This document shows positions 40,501 through 52,500 of a stretch of 64,000 nucleotides of DNA, piece by piece. Position 1 is the first letter of the stretch; every line of letters starts with the position of its first letter. Location of the stretch: NCBI RefSeq assembly GCF_947487515.1, contig NZ_CANKWO010000004.1, positions 310,001 to 374,000 of the forward strand, written 5' to 3'. This stretch comes from an uncultured Litoreibacter sp. Its GTDB lineage: Bacteria > Pseudomonadota > Alphaproteobacteria > Rhodobacterales > Rhodobacteraceae. The notes below the pieces were generated by a model. That model was given only the letters and a program-made list of their open reading frames with translations, searched no databases and was not told the origin of the DNA. Made by a program: the position numbers and the translations under genes.

Positions 40501-43500
40501 AGGCAGTGTCGACCGATCGGGTCGAGACGATTTCGTTTAACCTCGCCGGTGGCGCGGGCGCTGTGGCGCTTGGCGGCACTGCAAATGTATTCCTCAATGA
40601 AACCAAGACGTTGATTGGTGTTGGCGCGTCGCTGACAACGACGGAAAACGGCGATGACATCAGCGTCGGTGCGGCGTCTGACGCTTATGCATTGAACGTG
40701 ATGGCCGCCGTTGCCGTCGGCGGATCTGCTGGTGCGCCCGGAGCGTCAGCTGCTGTGTTTGGCAACTCGACCGAGGTACGCATGACGGGCGCGACGGTGC
40801 GCAGCGCAGGTGATTTTACCCTCACCGCGTCTGGCACGGATGACGCGCTTGCGATCACTATCGCCGTCGGCGGTGGTGCAGGTGTCGGCGTTGGTGCGTC
40901 TGCCAACGCGATTGTCGTTACATCCGATGTGACTGCGGCCATTGATGGCGGGTCTGATATTACGGCTGATTACAACGTCGCCGTCGCGGCGAACCACACC
41001 ACTGACATCGACGCCATCGGTGGCGCTGTCGGTGTCGGTGGAACGGGCGCAGGTGGTGCAGCCGTCAACGTCATCGTAATCGAGAAAACAACAGACGCCT
41101 ACATCGGCGGCAGCTCTATCGTGACCGCGAACGCGGCGGTTGGAAGCGCGAACATGACCGTGGCTGACGGCGGTTTGACGGGCACTAATGACACATATGA
41201 CGATGGCGATCGCGCCAGCACAGTGGCGGTCAAAGGCGCGGCGATCACCGCGACCAGCACTGAGGACGTTTTTGTGATCGGGGCCGCAGGCGCGGCCTCA
41301 GGGTTTGTAGGTGCGGCAGGTGCTGTTGGCGTCATCGTCGTGGACAGCGATACTTCGGCCTATCTGGGCAACTCCGCCCGTTTGACCAGCGGTGGGTCTG
41401 CGGTCATTTCCGCGACCAACAAGCTTGATCTCTTTAGCGGCAACGGCGGCGTGTCGCTTGCCCTGGCGGGTGGCGCTGCGGGCGCCGTTAGCGTTGTTGT
41501 CGTCCGGTCGGACACGTCTGCCTACACCACGTCTGGCACAGTGCTGACGACCACAGGCACAGGCGCCGTTATCGTCGGCGCAGCCGAGATAATGGACATT
41601 GATGTCATCGCCGTCTCAGGCGCAGCGACAGCCGGAATCGGTCTTGCGGCTTCGGTCTCCGTTGTCTCGCTCGGCAATGATCTGACGTCTGAACAAAGCG
41701 GCGAATTATCGGGCGGTGGCGGCAACAGCCTTTCGCTCGCAGACGACGCGTCCTCGACCAGCTGGACGAATAGCGTTCTTGGCGGATTCTCCTCCACAGG
41801 CGATGCAGATGGCGTTGACGGCACGGGGACTCCGTCCGCTGCGTCGCGTCTGGCGTCCGCGACTGATGGCGCGAAAGACACCGTAAATTCCAAGGCGGGG
41901 GCGACCTCCGCGACAGCTGGGCTAAGCACGCCTCCCGTGACGACAAAAGGCACAGATGCCTTTATCGCAGGCACCGTGAACGCAGGTGGCAACGTCGATG
42001 TGCGTGCCAACGAGCGGATTGATCTGGGCACGATCGCCGGTGCAGTTGCCGTCGGCCTTGGTGGTGCAGGGGCGGGCGTTTCTGTCGCGAACATCAACCG
42101 CGTTGCCACCGCGAGCATCGATGCAACCGGTCGTGTCAAAGCTGGTCTGTCTGGCCCCGGAACCGTCGATGTGATGGCTGATATGCGCGTGAACGCTGAC
42201 GCCACAAGTGCGGTTGGCGCAGGCGGTCTGATCGGCGCACTTGGTGCATCCGTAACAATCCACGACGATTCCGCAGGTGCCAAGGCCGAGATTGACGGCC
42301 ATGTCACAGACGCGGATTCCGTTAACGTCAAAGCCTTTAGCGAACGCGATGTCGATTTATCCTCGACCGAAGCAACTATCGGCGCAATTGCGGGCGGTGC
42401 CTCTGTCACCGAGGCCTCGATCGGCGGCACGACCGAGGCCCGCACCGGAAACACCGCCGTCATCGGCACTGGCACATCGGGCGGCGTCGGCACCTTCCTT
42501 CTGGAAGCCGACAGCGAGATCAACGCCAAGGTCGAAGGGACATCCATTTCCGCCGGTATCGGATCGGGCGGCGTCAATTCCATGAAAGTCGTGGTGACGG
42601 GCACGGTTCGCGCTGATGTGAACGGATCCACCATTTCGACATCCGGAAGCGCCACTGTGCGGGCCGACAGCGATGTATATTCCGAAGTTGTCGTCGGATC
42701 GATCAAGGCTGCGGGCATCGCCCTTGGCAAATCTATCGCCAGATCCAGCGTCACAACCGATGTGACGGCGCAAGTCCGCGGGTCGGCTGATCTTGATGTA
42801 GGCGCGCTCAACGTGACGGCGGATGCCGTGCACGAAGCAGACGCCACGGCCACCAGCTCTGCGGGAGCGGCCATTTCTGTAACTGGCGTGGAATCCTATG
42901 CCACAGTCGGCGGCACGATCACAGCTAGCCTTGGCGGGTCTGGTCTTACGGTTGACGCAACGTCTGTGACTGTCGAAGCGATTGCCAATATGGATGCAGA
43001 CGCAGACGCGCGCGGCATCACAGGTGGTGCTCTGTCTGTAGGCGGCGCTCTCGCACAGGCCAGTGTTTCGACCGCATTGAATGCATTGATTGGGTCCGGT
43101 CGTGTGACTAGTACGGGCAATGTAGATGTCTATGCGCGCCACAATGCAGAACGTTCTGGCGCGGCGCGCGCGGATGCAGCGGGCGATCTTGGCCTTGGGG
43201 CCAGCGCGAAATCTCAGGCGTCTTCTGGCGGCCTGATTGCTGGTGGCGAAACAAAAGCGGTCGCCTTTGACAGCAGCAACGTGTCGGCAAAAATCAACGG
43301 CGGAGCCGTCAGCGGAAACAATGTAACGGTCGCCAGCGTTTCGGTTGGGCGTGCAGACGCGGACGCAAGTTCCGTCGTGGGCGGTCTTGCGGCCAAAGGC
43401 ACGTCAACGGCAGGTGCCACGATGGGCGGCTCGAACCTTGCGGCTGTCCAGTCCGCCGACATCACGTCAACAGGCACGCTGAGCGTCCGCTCTATCGATT

Positions 43501-46500
43501 CTGTCAAATCTGAAGCCACTGCTAGAGCGGGCGGCGGCGGCCTTTTGGCTGGTGTCGGGGCAGAGGCAGTTGCGATCACAACCCGTTCCGTGCAGGCGCT
43601 GATCACCGGCAATTCAAACGACATCATCAGCGCAGACAGTGTTCGGGTTCTGGCGCAATCCAAGATGCAATCCAATGCGGTGACGTCCGGTACTGTTATC
43701 GGCGCTGTCGCCCTCGGCGACTCGAAATCCACTGCGACGACCACTGCGACCGTTAACGCGACGATTTCGGGTGCGACCGTAACAGCAACCGTCGGTGACG
43801 TCGACGTTGACGCGCTGTTTAACACCAACGACACAGGATCGGCCAAGACAGTCGACGCAGCGCGTGCGCATGCCACCACATCGGCCGGTGGCCTCGGGGC
43901 GGCCTCGAATTCCAAGGTGAATGCCACATCCACGGTCAACATCACCGCTGGTTTCGGCGATTATGCCTCCGTCATGGCGGCAGATGATATCGACGCGCTG
44001 GCACGTGCCTTTAACGAAGCGGATTCCAAATCCAACAACAATTCCACTGGCCTGATTTCGGGTGGCAAGGCAGAAGCGACGTCAAGTGCGACGACAAATG
44101 CGCGTGGCACGCTTGGCACGGGTGCTTCACTGACGGCGAACGACATCGCACAGATCAAAGCGCTTGCGATTGGTGAATTGCGCATGGCGGGCGTTGGTGG
44201 TTCTGCGGGTCTGGTCGCTGGCGCCTTTGCCCAGACATCCGGGGCGCTTAATACCTCGGCGAATACCGTGACCGGTACCAATTCCAACATTTCCGCCCGT
44301 GACGCGCGCCTGCTGGCCGAAACGATGGCCAAGGCCGTGGCCGATGTGACTGGCAACTCCGGTCAGAAGCTCACCGATACATTGATTGCCCTGTTCACCG
44401 GTGATTTCGCGAACCTGTCGATTCCGTCGATCACTGCGAACGGCGGCTCTGTGTCCAACGTTACCGGCGGATCGGATTCAAATGTCATCCTTGGTAATAA
44501 TTCGCGAATTGACGCCAGCAACGACGTGAAACTGAACGCGCAGAATACTCTGATTCTGGATATCGATGTCGCTATGACCGTCGGCGGGACTGCGATCTCT
44601 GCGGGTGCCGCGTTTGCTTATACTCACTTTACGACATTCGATGCGGACGTGATCCTTCAGGACGGGGCCACTGTTCTGGCGGGGCGCTACGTCGACATTG
44701 ACGCGACCAATATCATCGCGGGTCATCAGAAGGCCACAGGCACAAGCAGCGTCGATCTGGTTGCGTCCAGCGCAACCGGTCTGTCCGAAGTGGCAATCGG
44801 GACGGTCGGCAACAAGGCCGAAGCCCGCATGCTGATGCAGGGTTCGTCTCGGATCGAAGCTGCGACAGAAATCGACATCGACGTCAACGGCTATGCCACT
44901 GACTTCAATGGCGCAACAGGCGGCGACGCCCTGGTCGTTACCGGTAAGGCTGTCGCGGATGCGGCCTTCGGGGCAACCGCAGATGCCATCGGTATCGGCA
45001 AAGCCTACGGTAAATCCGTCGTCGATATGCATGATGATGCCGTGATGGTCACACGGTCTGTCGATATTGACGGTTCTTCCGATCTGACGGTCGATGAGGT
45101 GGCGAATGCTGATGCCTCCAGCCCGATCGTCGAATTCGTCGAAACTCTTGTCGAAGTGGTGAAGAAAGTTACGAAATGGCTGCCATGGCCACTCGACAAG
45201 ATTGTTGAATGGGTTACCGAAACAGTTCTGAAAATTGTGCGCGTTGTCACCTTCCTTGAAGAAAACGCGTCTGTAGTCACCATAGGTGACACGGCCGATG
45301 ACGTCGTCGACCTGCGTGGCTCCATCTATCTGGGTGATGGTCAGGACAAGCTGCTGCACGTCCTTGCGGACGGCTCGATTTCAGCTGAGTCCAATGTTGG
45401 CGCCACGATCACAGGCAACACCATTCTGGTGGATGACATCATCAACGACGCAGGTGGCAAGCTTGATATCCGTCTGGTGCGCGGTGTTGTTAGCGGCGAT
45501 GCAGACATATACCTGCCGAAATTGCTGAACAGCGTGCGTCTGATCAATGACACGGCGCGTGATTTGCATGTCCAGCGGGTCGATATGATCTCTGATAACG
45601 GCGGTGAGCCTGACATTAATATCATCGACAGCCGCCCGGCGCCTGCCGATATTGTCCCCGGCTTCAACATCAAGAACGCTGGCGGCGATTACACCGAATT
45701 CACCATTCGCAACAACGTGGCCAACACCGCTTCGGATGTTCTGTTCCTGAACGACATCAGCAATGTCGCCGCGATCTATGATTTTTACGTCGCAGGCGGC
45801 AATATCGATCAAGCCAGTGGCGTTGATCTGATTGCGGGTGACGCTGGTGAAATGTTTGCGACGATGAAGTTGGGCGTTCTTGTTCCTGCGGTCACGATCA
45901 TAACCGATCTGGGCAATATCGGGAGCGTGAGTAAAAACTTCGAGGTTGAGCTTGTTCGCGGTCGTGACTTCGCGAACGGTGATATTTCGCACACCCCGAT
46001 CACAATGGTTGCCCATGCTGGCAATGACGTGAACCTGACTGTTCAGGGCACAAACATTACCCTCCTTTCGTCTACGGCGACAACGCAGGTCGCGGATGAC
46101 ATCCGTCTTGATTTATCGGCAGGCAACGACGTCAACTTTACCGGTAACGCGGGCAAGCTGACGACCATTTTGACTACGGATGTCGGCGGTGGAAACTTCA
46201 GCACGGTTGCGACGAATTACACTGTTGAAGCAGCTTACCAAATTCTAAACGCTTCCTCGACCAATGGTGATGTGCGTCTGCTGGCCAACGGGCTGTCTTC
46301 CATGGCCGTCGCCTCGGTTACTGCTCAAAACGGGCTGGCGCGCATCGAAGCGGGCGGCAGCCTGAGCGATCTGACAGGCACGACCGTCAAGAATATCACT
46401 GCCAAAGACGTAACCCTGATCTCGCGTTTGGGCAGCATCGGGTCCGTTGGCAATGCCCTCGACATCGACAGCTCCAACGCGTCGGCGGGTCTGGTCAACG

Positions 46501-49500
46501 CGACCGCGCTGAATGGCGCGATCACGCTGAACGAAACCTCCGGTGATATGCGCATCGGCACGATCCGCGCTGGTGGTGCCGTCACGTTGAGCGGTGCAGG
46601 ATCTCTGGTCGATGGCGCAAGCGATGCAGCCGCCGACGTTATCGGTTCGGCCGTCACGTTGCGCGCGTCATCCGGCACGATCGGCACTGCGCTTGATCGT
46701 CTGGAACTGGACACGGCGCGACTTGACGTCGCGACGGCCCGTGCGGTCTATCTCACTGAAGTGTCAGGCGATTTTGTCGCCGGCGATGTGGACGCAACCG
46801 CGGGCGACGCAGTGCTTCGTGCGGCGGCGGGCAACCTTCGGGTGGATTCCGTCTACGCAAGTGGCGATGCTACCCTCCTGTCTGACACAGGTGCGGTTCT
46901 GGATGATACCGCCTCTACAGTGGCAGCGATCCGGGCTGACAGCATCACTATCAACGCCGCGGCAACTATCGGCACCAGCACCAACGCGCTTGAGATTGAC
47001 AGCGCATTCAGCGGTGCAGGCCAAGTGAACGCGACCGCGGGGCAGGGCATCTGGCTCACTGAGACTGCCAACGCCATGACCATCGCATCCATTGTCAGTG
47101 GCAATGGACCAGTCGTTCTGAACGGTCCAGGCGACCTTGTACTTCTGGCAAACGGTCTGATCCAAGCAACAGCCGGAACAGTCGCCATGACTGCAACGGG
47201 CGCAATCCGCTCCGGAAACGACAGCGAAATCCGCGCCTCGGGTGAGATGTCCTTCTCAGCAGCAAACCTTACTACGGGCGCTGGCTCTCTGATTCAAGGC
47301 GGGCAGATAACGGCGGATGTCGGCGGCGACGTTTCCACCGGTGTGAACAGCACAATGACCTCGACCAGTTCCGTCGGAATCAGTGCGGGCGGTGCAGTCA
47401 CCACGGGTGCGGGGTCTTCTATGACAGCCGTCACCGCAGCGACAATTTCCGGCGCGAGTTTGATCACGGGCGCTGACTCCTCAATCCAAGGGCAGAGCAT
47501 TTCGATCACCACCATTGGTGCCATGACGACCGGTACCGACAGCGTGATCGCAGCAACTAACGGCGCGTCTATCAATGTCGGCGCGACTCTGAGCACGGGC
47601 GCATCCTCCAGCATTTCGGCGGGCGGCGCACTGAACGTTCAGGCCGCGACCCTGATCCATGGTGTCGGCGCACTGATGTCGGCGGCGTCTGTTACCGCGA
47701 ACGTCTCCGGATCGGTAACGATGCTGCACAACGCGCAAATCCGCGCGACCGGCAATGCGACGATCAACGCAGGAGGAGACATGACGCTGGAAGACGGCGC
47801 TATTGTCGAAGCTTTGAGTGTTGATCTGAGCGTGGGCGACGTGGCGACCTTCAAGGCAGGGTCCACAGTCCGCGCGGGCGAAGCTCTGACAATTTCGTCT
47901 GATGATGTTCTGTTGCAGAATGCCGATGCCCTGTTCGAGGCTGGCACGTCAATGATCATCGCAATTGATCTAACCGACCGCGACGCGACTGGTGGCACGA
48001 TGGTGCTGCAAGGCGCGCTTTCGGCACCGTCGATCCTGATGATCGGTGGGCAAGAAAACGATAGCTTTACGGTGAACGTGCAGACCATTGACGGAAACAC
48101 GCTGCTTCTTGGCGGTGCAGGTGACGACACGATCTTCCTTGATCGTCTGCCATCGATGACCACCGTCCGCGATGGTCTGCGCGATTCCTTCACGGTTGAC
48201 GGGCAGGCAGGTTCGGATGATGTGCGCATCGATCTGACCGGCACAAGCGATGTTCTGATCAGCGTTTCCGACAGCGGCAATCCGGGTGACGGCATCGACA
48301 CAATGTCGATCAATACGACCACCGACAATGACACGGTTCTGGTGCGCTCCAACTTCATCGCGCTGTTGCAAGACGACGGCGCGGGCGGCTACAACGCAGC
48401 ACTTGAGCGGATCAACTATGACCAGACTATCAACGCACGTGTGCGCATTGATACAGGACTTGGTGATGACCTGATCGTTCTGGACGACAACTCTGCGATG
48501 ATGACCATTGACGCGGGCGAAGGTAACGACACCTTCCAAGTCGGCCAGATATTCGGGACCAGCCGCACCGATCCCAACGTTGCACCAGGCGACGAGATCG
48601 ACACCGTTCTGACGACACTCGGCCTTCTGAGCCGAGGAATTTCTCAGGCAACCGTTCTGTATGGCGGCGTCGGGAACGACACCTTCCGCGTCTACTCCAA
48701 CCATGCCGAACTTCGTATGGAAGGCGAAGCTGGCAACGATGCCTTCCTGATGCGGGCGTTCTTGCTGCAAGACAACACCGGAATTTCGCTCGTCGGACAA
48801 ACGCAGTTGAATGCGGGCGCAGGCGACGACGAAGTACGCTACAACATCAACGCCCCAGTCGACATAGATGGTGGCGCAGGCTTTGACCGCGTGATTGCCG
48901 TTGGCTCAGAGGGCGACGACGTGTTCCTTGTCACCAAAGACGGTGTGTTTGGCGCCGGTCTGTCGATCAGCCTGTCGGGTGTCGAAGAATCGCTCGAAGT
49001 CGATGGCCTTGAGGGCGACGACACCTTCTACATCCAGTCCACGAATCCCGATGCCATTACCACCATCATCGGTGGTCTGGGCAGCGACACGTTCAATGTG
49101 GGCGGTTCTGTCCTCAAGCCGATCATCTCTGCCTCCTCGGGCGGTCAGACCGGCATCATCAACCACATCGCCAACGCCGACCCAATCACCGATGGCGGCT
49201 TCGCCAGCTTGTTGGCACAGGGCGTGAACATCCTCGTTAAACCTGTCGACCCGGCGACACCTGTGGTCATCACCACTTCGGGGTCCGACACTTCCGTACG
49301 CGAGGGTGACGGGCTGTTTGACACCTACACGCTGCGCATGCCTGCGCTTCCAGCTGATGCGATGAGCCGCGCCTGGATCACCGTTTCGGGCGCTCTGCCG
49401 TCCTCCTCGCAACCTGCTGGAGCGCGCGGCGTTCTCGTCTCGCTAGACGGGGTCACGTGGTCTGAACAGCTGGTCGTCGCCTTCGAGTCCGCCGATTGGA

Positions 49501-52500
49501 ATGCGGAACGCACGATCTACGTGAAAGCTGCAGACGATACCGCCGAGGAAGGCAATACGACTGCGATCATCAGCCATTCTATTATCTCAACCGACGCAGA
49601 CCTGAACGGCGCGCGTATCGGCAATGTCAGTGTTGAAGTTGGCGATGATGATGCCGCCGAGATTGTCATCACTCAAACCAACGGTGGCACTCGTGCCATC
49701 GAAGGTGGAACAGATGACACCATCGGCGTCACTCTTTCGCGAGCTCTTGAAGTGGGCGAAGTGGTTACCGTGACACTGGATGCCGGCGCTGGTGCAGGGC
49801 TCAGCGCCAATACGCTGACTTTCACCGAAACCAATTGGAACATCGCCCAGATCGTCACCGTCTCTGCGCTGGACGACACCGCCCAGACCGGAAACCAGTC
49901 GGTCACCATCGGCGCGACGTCCACCAGTACTGGCAGCTTTGATGCCAGGCTGGCCGAAATCACTGCCGAACTGGTGGATGATGAAACAGCCAGCGTGATC
50001 ATCACCGAAACCAATGGCTCCACGGTCGTGGGCGAAGGCCAGACTGACAGCTACACGCTGCAACTGTCCAGTCAGCCAATCGGCACGGTGACTGTCACGT
50101 TGCAGAACGATGGTCAGACGACCCTGACAAGTGCTGATGCGCGCTTTGCTGGCAACACGGTTACATTCGATGCGACGAACTGGGATCAGCCAATCACCAT
50201 TGATGTTGCCATGGCGGCCGGTCTGGCGCCTGTCGACCCAGCCAACCCGATCATGACAGTTTCGGCCAGCCCGCATCGCGTCGATGCGGTCCAAGGTCCG
50301 TTGTTGCTGACCGGCGGTGTCGGCCCTGAGAACCGTTCCATCGTCGCAGCAGTCATCCTGCCGACCGAGTTTGACATTCCACCTACACAACCCACACCGT
50401 CTACCGACGACACGGGCGATGTGGACCGCGTCAATGTCTTCTCGGACGGAACGAGCGAACAAACTATTGGAACGCTGACGTCCAACAATATCTCCGGCCT
50501 CGGAATGGGCGGCAGTCTGACCATCGACCAAGGCGAAGACGGTATCGAAAACCTGGTCACTTACGCGGGTGGAATTACCTATCAAGGTATGGACATCGTT
50601 GAGGTCATGTTGGGCCGCGGCAACGACATCTTCACCGTTGAAAGCACGGCCGAAGGCACTATCACCGCGATTCACGGTGGCGGTGGCGACGATCACCTGA
50701 CAGCGCTGGATCACACCGGACCGCTGGTCATCTACGGTGACACCTCCGCGACGGGGCAACGTTATTCCAGTAGCATCGCTGGCGTGAGCGAGAATGCTTT
50801 TGCCTTCCCAGCGGATGGCAATGACCTCATCGACATCTCCGCGACCACCACGACGGTTGTAGTGGATGCGGGCGGCGGCAACGACATGATCCTCGGCGGG
50901 GCAGGTGGCGATCACATCGCTGCTGGTGGTGGCGATGATACAGTGGTTGCGGGTCTTGGCGTCGATCACATATACGGCGATGGCCGCTTCGAGGTTGATC
51001 TCGTGACGCGCGTCACCACTACCTATGAGGGCGTGGTCGGAAACGACGACCTGCTCGGTGGCGACGGCGATGATGTGATTTTCGGCGACAATGGCCGCAT
51101 CATACAACCTGGTCTGTTCAAGGTGCTCGGCACTGCTGGCGCGACCTTCATCACCTCGGCCGTCCCGGGAGTTGGAGGGTCTGACACGATCGACGGTGAA
51201 AACGGTGCCGACATCATTCTTGGTGGTGCTGCGGACGACACGATCCACTCCGGTACGGGCGTTGATGTGGTCTTTGGCGACTTCGGTGAGGTTATCGTCT
51301 CTGCAGGCGTTTTGGTTCAGGCGCGTTCGATTGATACCGACAAGACGACAGGCGGCAGCGACACGATCACAGGCGGCACCGAAGGTGATTTCGTCATCGG
51401 CGGCGCGGCAAATGACGTGATCGACGGCGAACAGGGTGCGGATGTGATCTTTGGCGACCACGGTGCGTTGACATGGACCGACGGTCTGCTGACGCTGGCG
51501 ATTTCAACGGGTGCTGACGAAACGACTGGCGGCGCGGACGCGATCATAGGTGGATCCGAAGGCGATATCATTGTCGGCGGCTCTGCAGGTGATTTGATTT
51601 CCGGAATTGACGGCGCAGACCTGATCTTTGGCGATCATGCTGAAGTCATCCTCGCGGGTGGTCTGCTGGTCAGTGCGCATACTCGAGCCATGGATCTCGG
51701 CGATGGCGGCGCAGACACAATTCTTGGTGGCGACGGCGACGATGTGATCATGGGTGGCGAAGCCGGTGACACAATCTTCGGCGGCGACGGCAATGACGCG
51801 ATCATCGGCGACGGTGGTGAAGTCGAATACGAATCTGGCGGTCAGGTTATTAAGCTGTTCCGCACCACGACGGAAGGTCTGGGCGACGACGATACGATCC
51901 GGTCCGGCAACGGCGACGATTTTGTTCTCGCGGGCTTTGGCGCTGACGATGTGAACGCAGGCGAAGGCGGCGACCTAATCTTGGGTGACAACGGCCTCAT
52001 CGTGCTGAGCGGCGGCAATCTGCTGACCGTAGAAACCACTGCCACGACGCTTGGCGGAATCGACCAGATCGTTGCAGGCAACGGCAATGACGCCGTTCTT
52101 GGCGGCACTGAAGGCGACAACATTGACGCGGGCGACGGCGACGATCTGGTGTTCGGTGATTTCGGCAAACTTCTGTTTGCTGGCGGCGCCTTGGCCCGTG
52201 CAACTTCAACCGACACGGTCGAGGGCGGCGCGGATACCATCACGCTTGGCGCTGGCAACGATATCGCCCTTGGCGGCGCAGACGGTGACATGATCTCTGG
52301 CGGAATCGGAATGGACATCATTCTGGGTGACGCAGGCATTATTATTCGCGACGCAGACGGCGACGTGACCAGCCTAGATGCTGTCCACACGATTGCACCA
52401 GTAAACGGTGGTGATGATGAAATCGACTCCGGTGATGGCAACGATGTTGTCTTCGGTGGCACAGGCGCGGATCAAATCCTAACGGGTATGGGTAACGATC

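Noticed and set aside
33460-45110. CRISPR or recent tandem DNA duplication
   Set aside because: The repeats are at protein level with diverged DNA; no identical direct repeats with spacers were seen.
49587-51461. A 624-codon open frame antisense to the giant gene
   Set aside because: It is a shadow of codon bias in the repeat-rich plus-strand gene: the composition is His/Asp/Arg-rich, no family is recognised, and other long antisense frames (for example 41522-42874) behave the same way.
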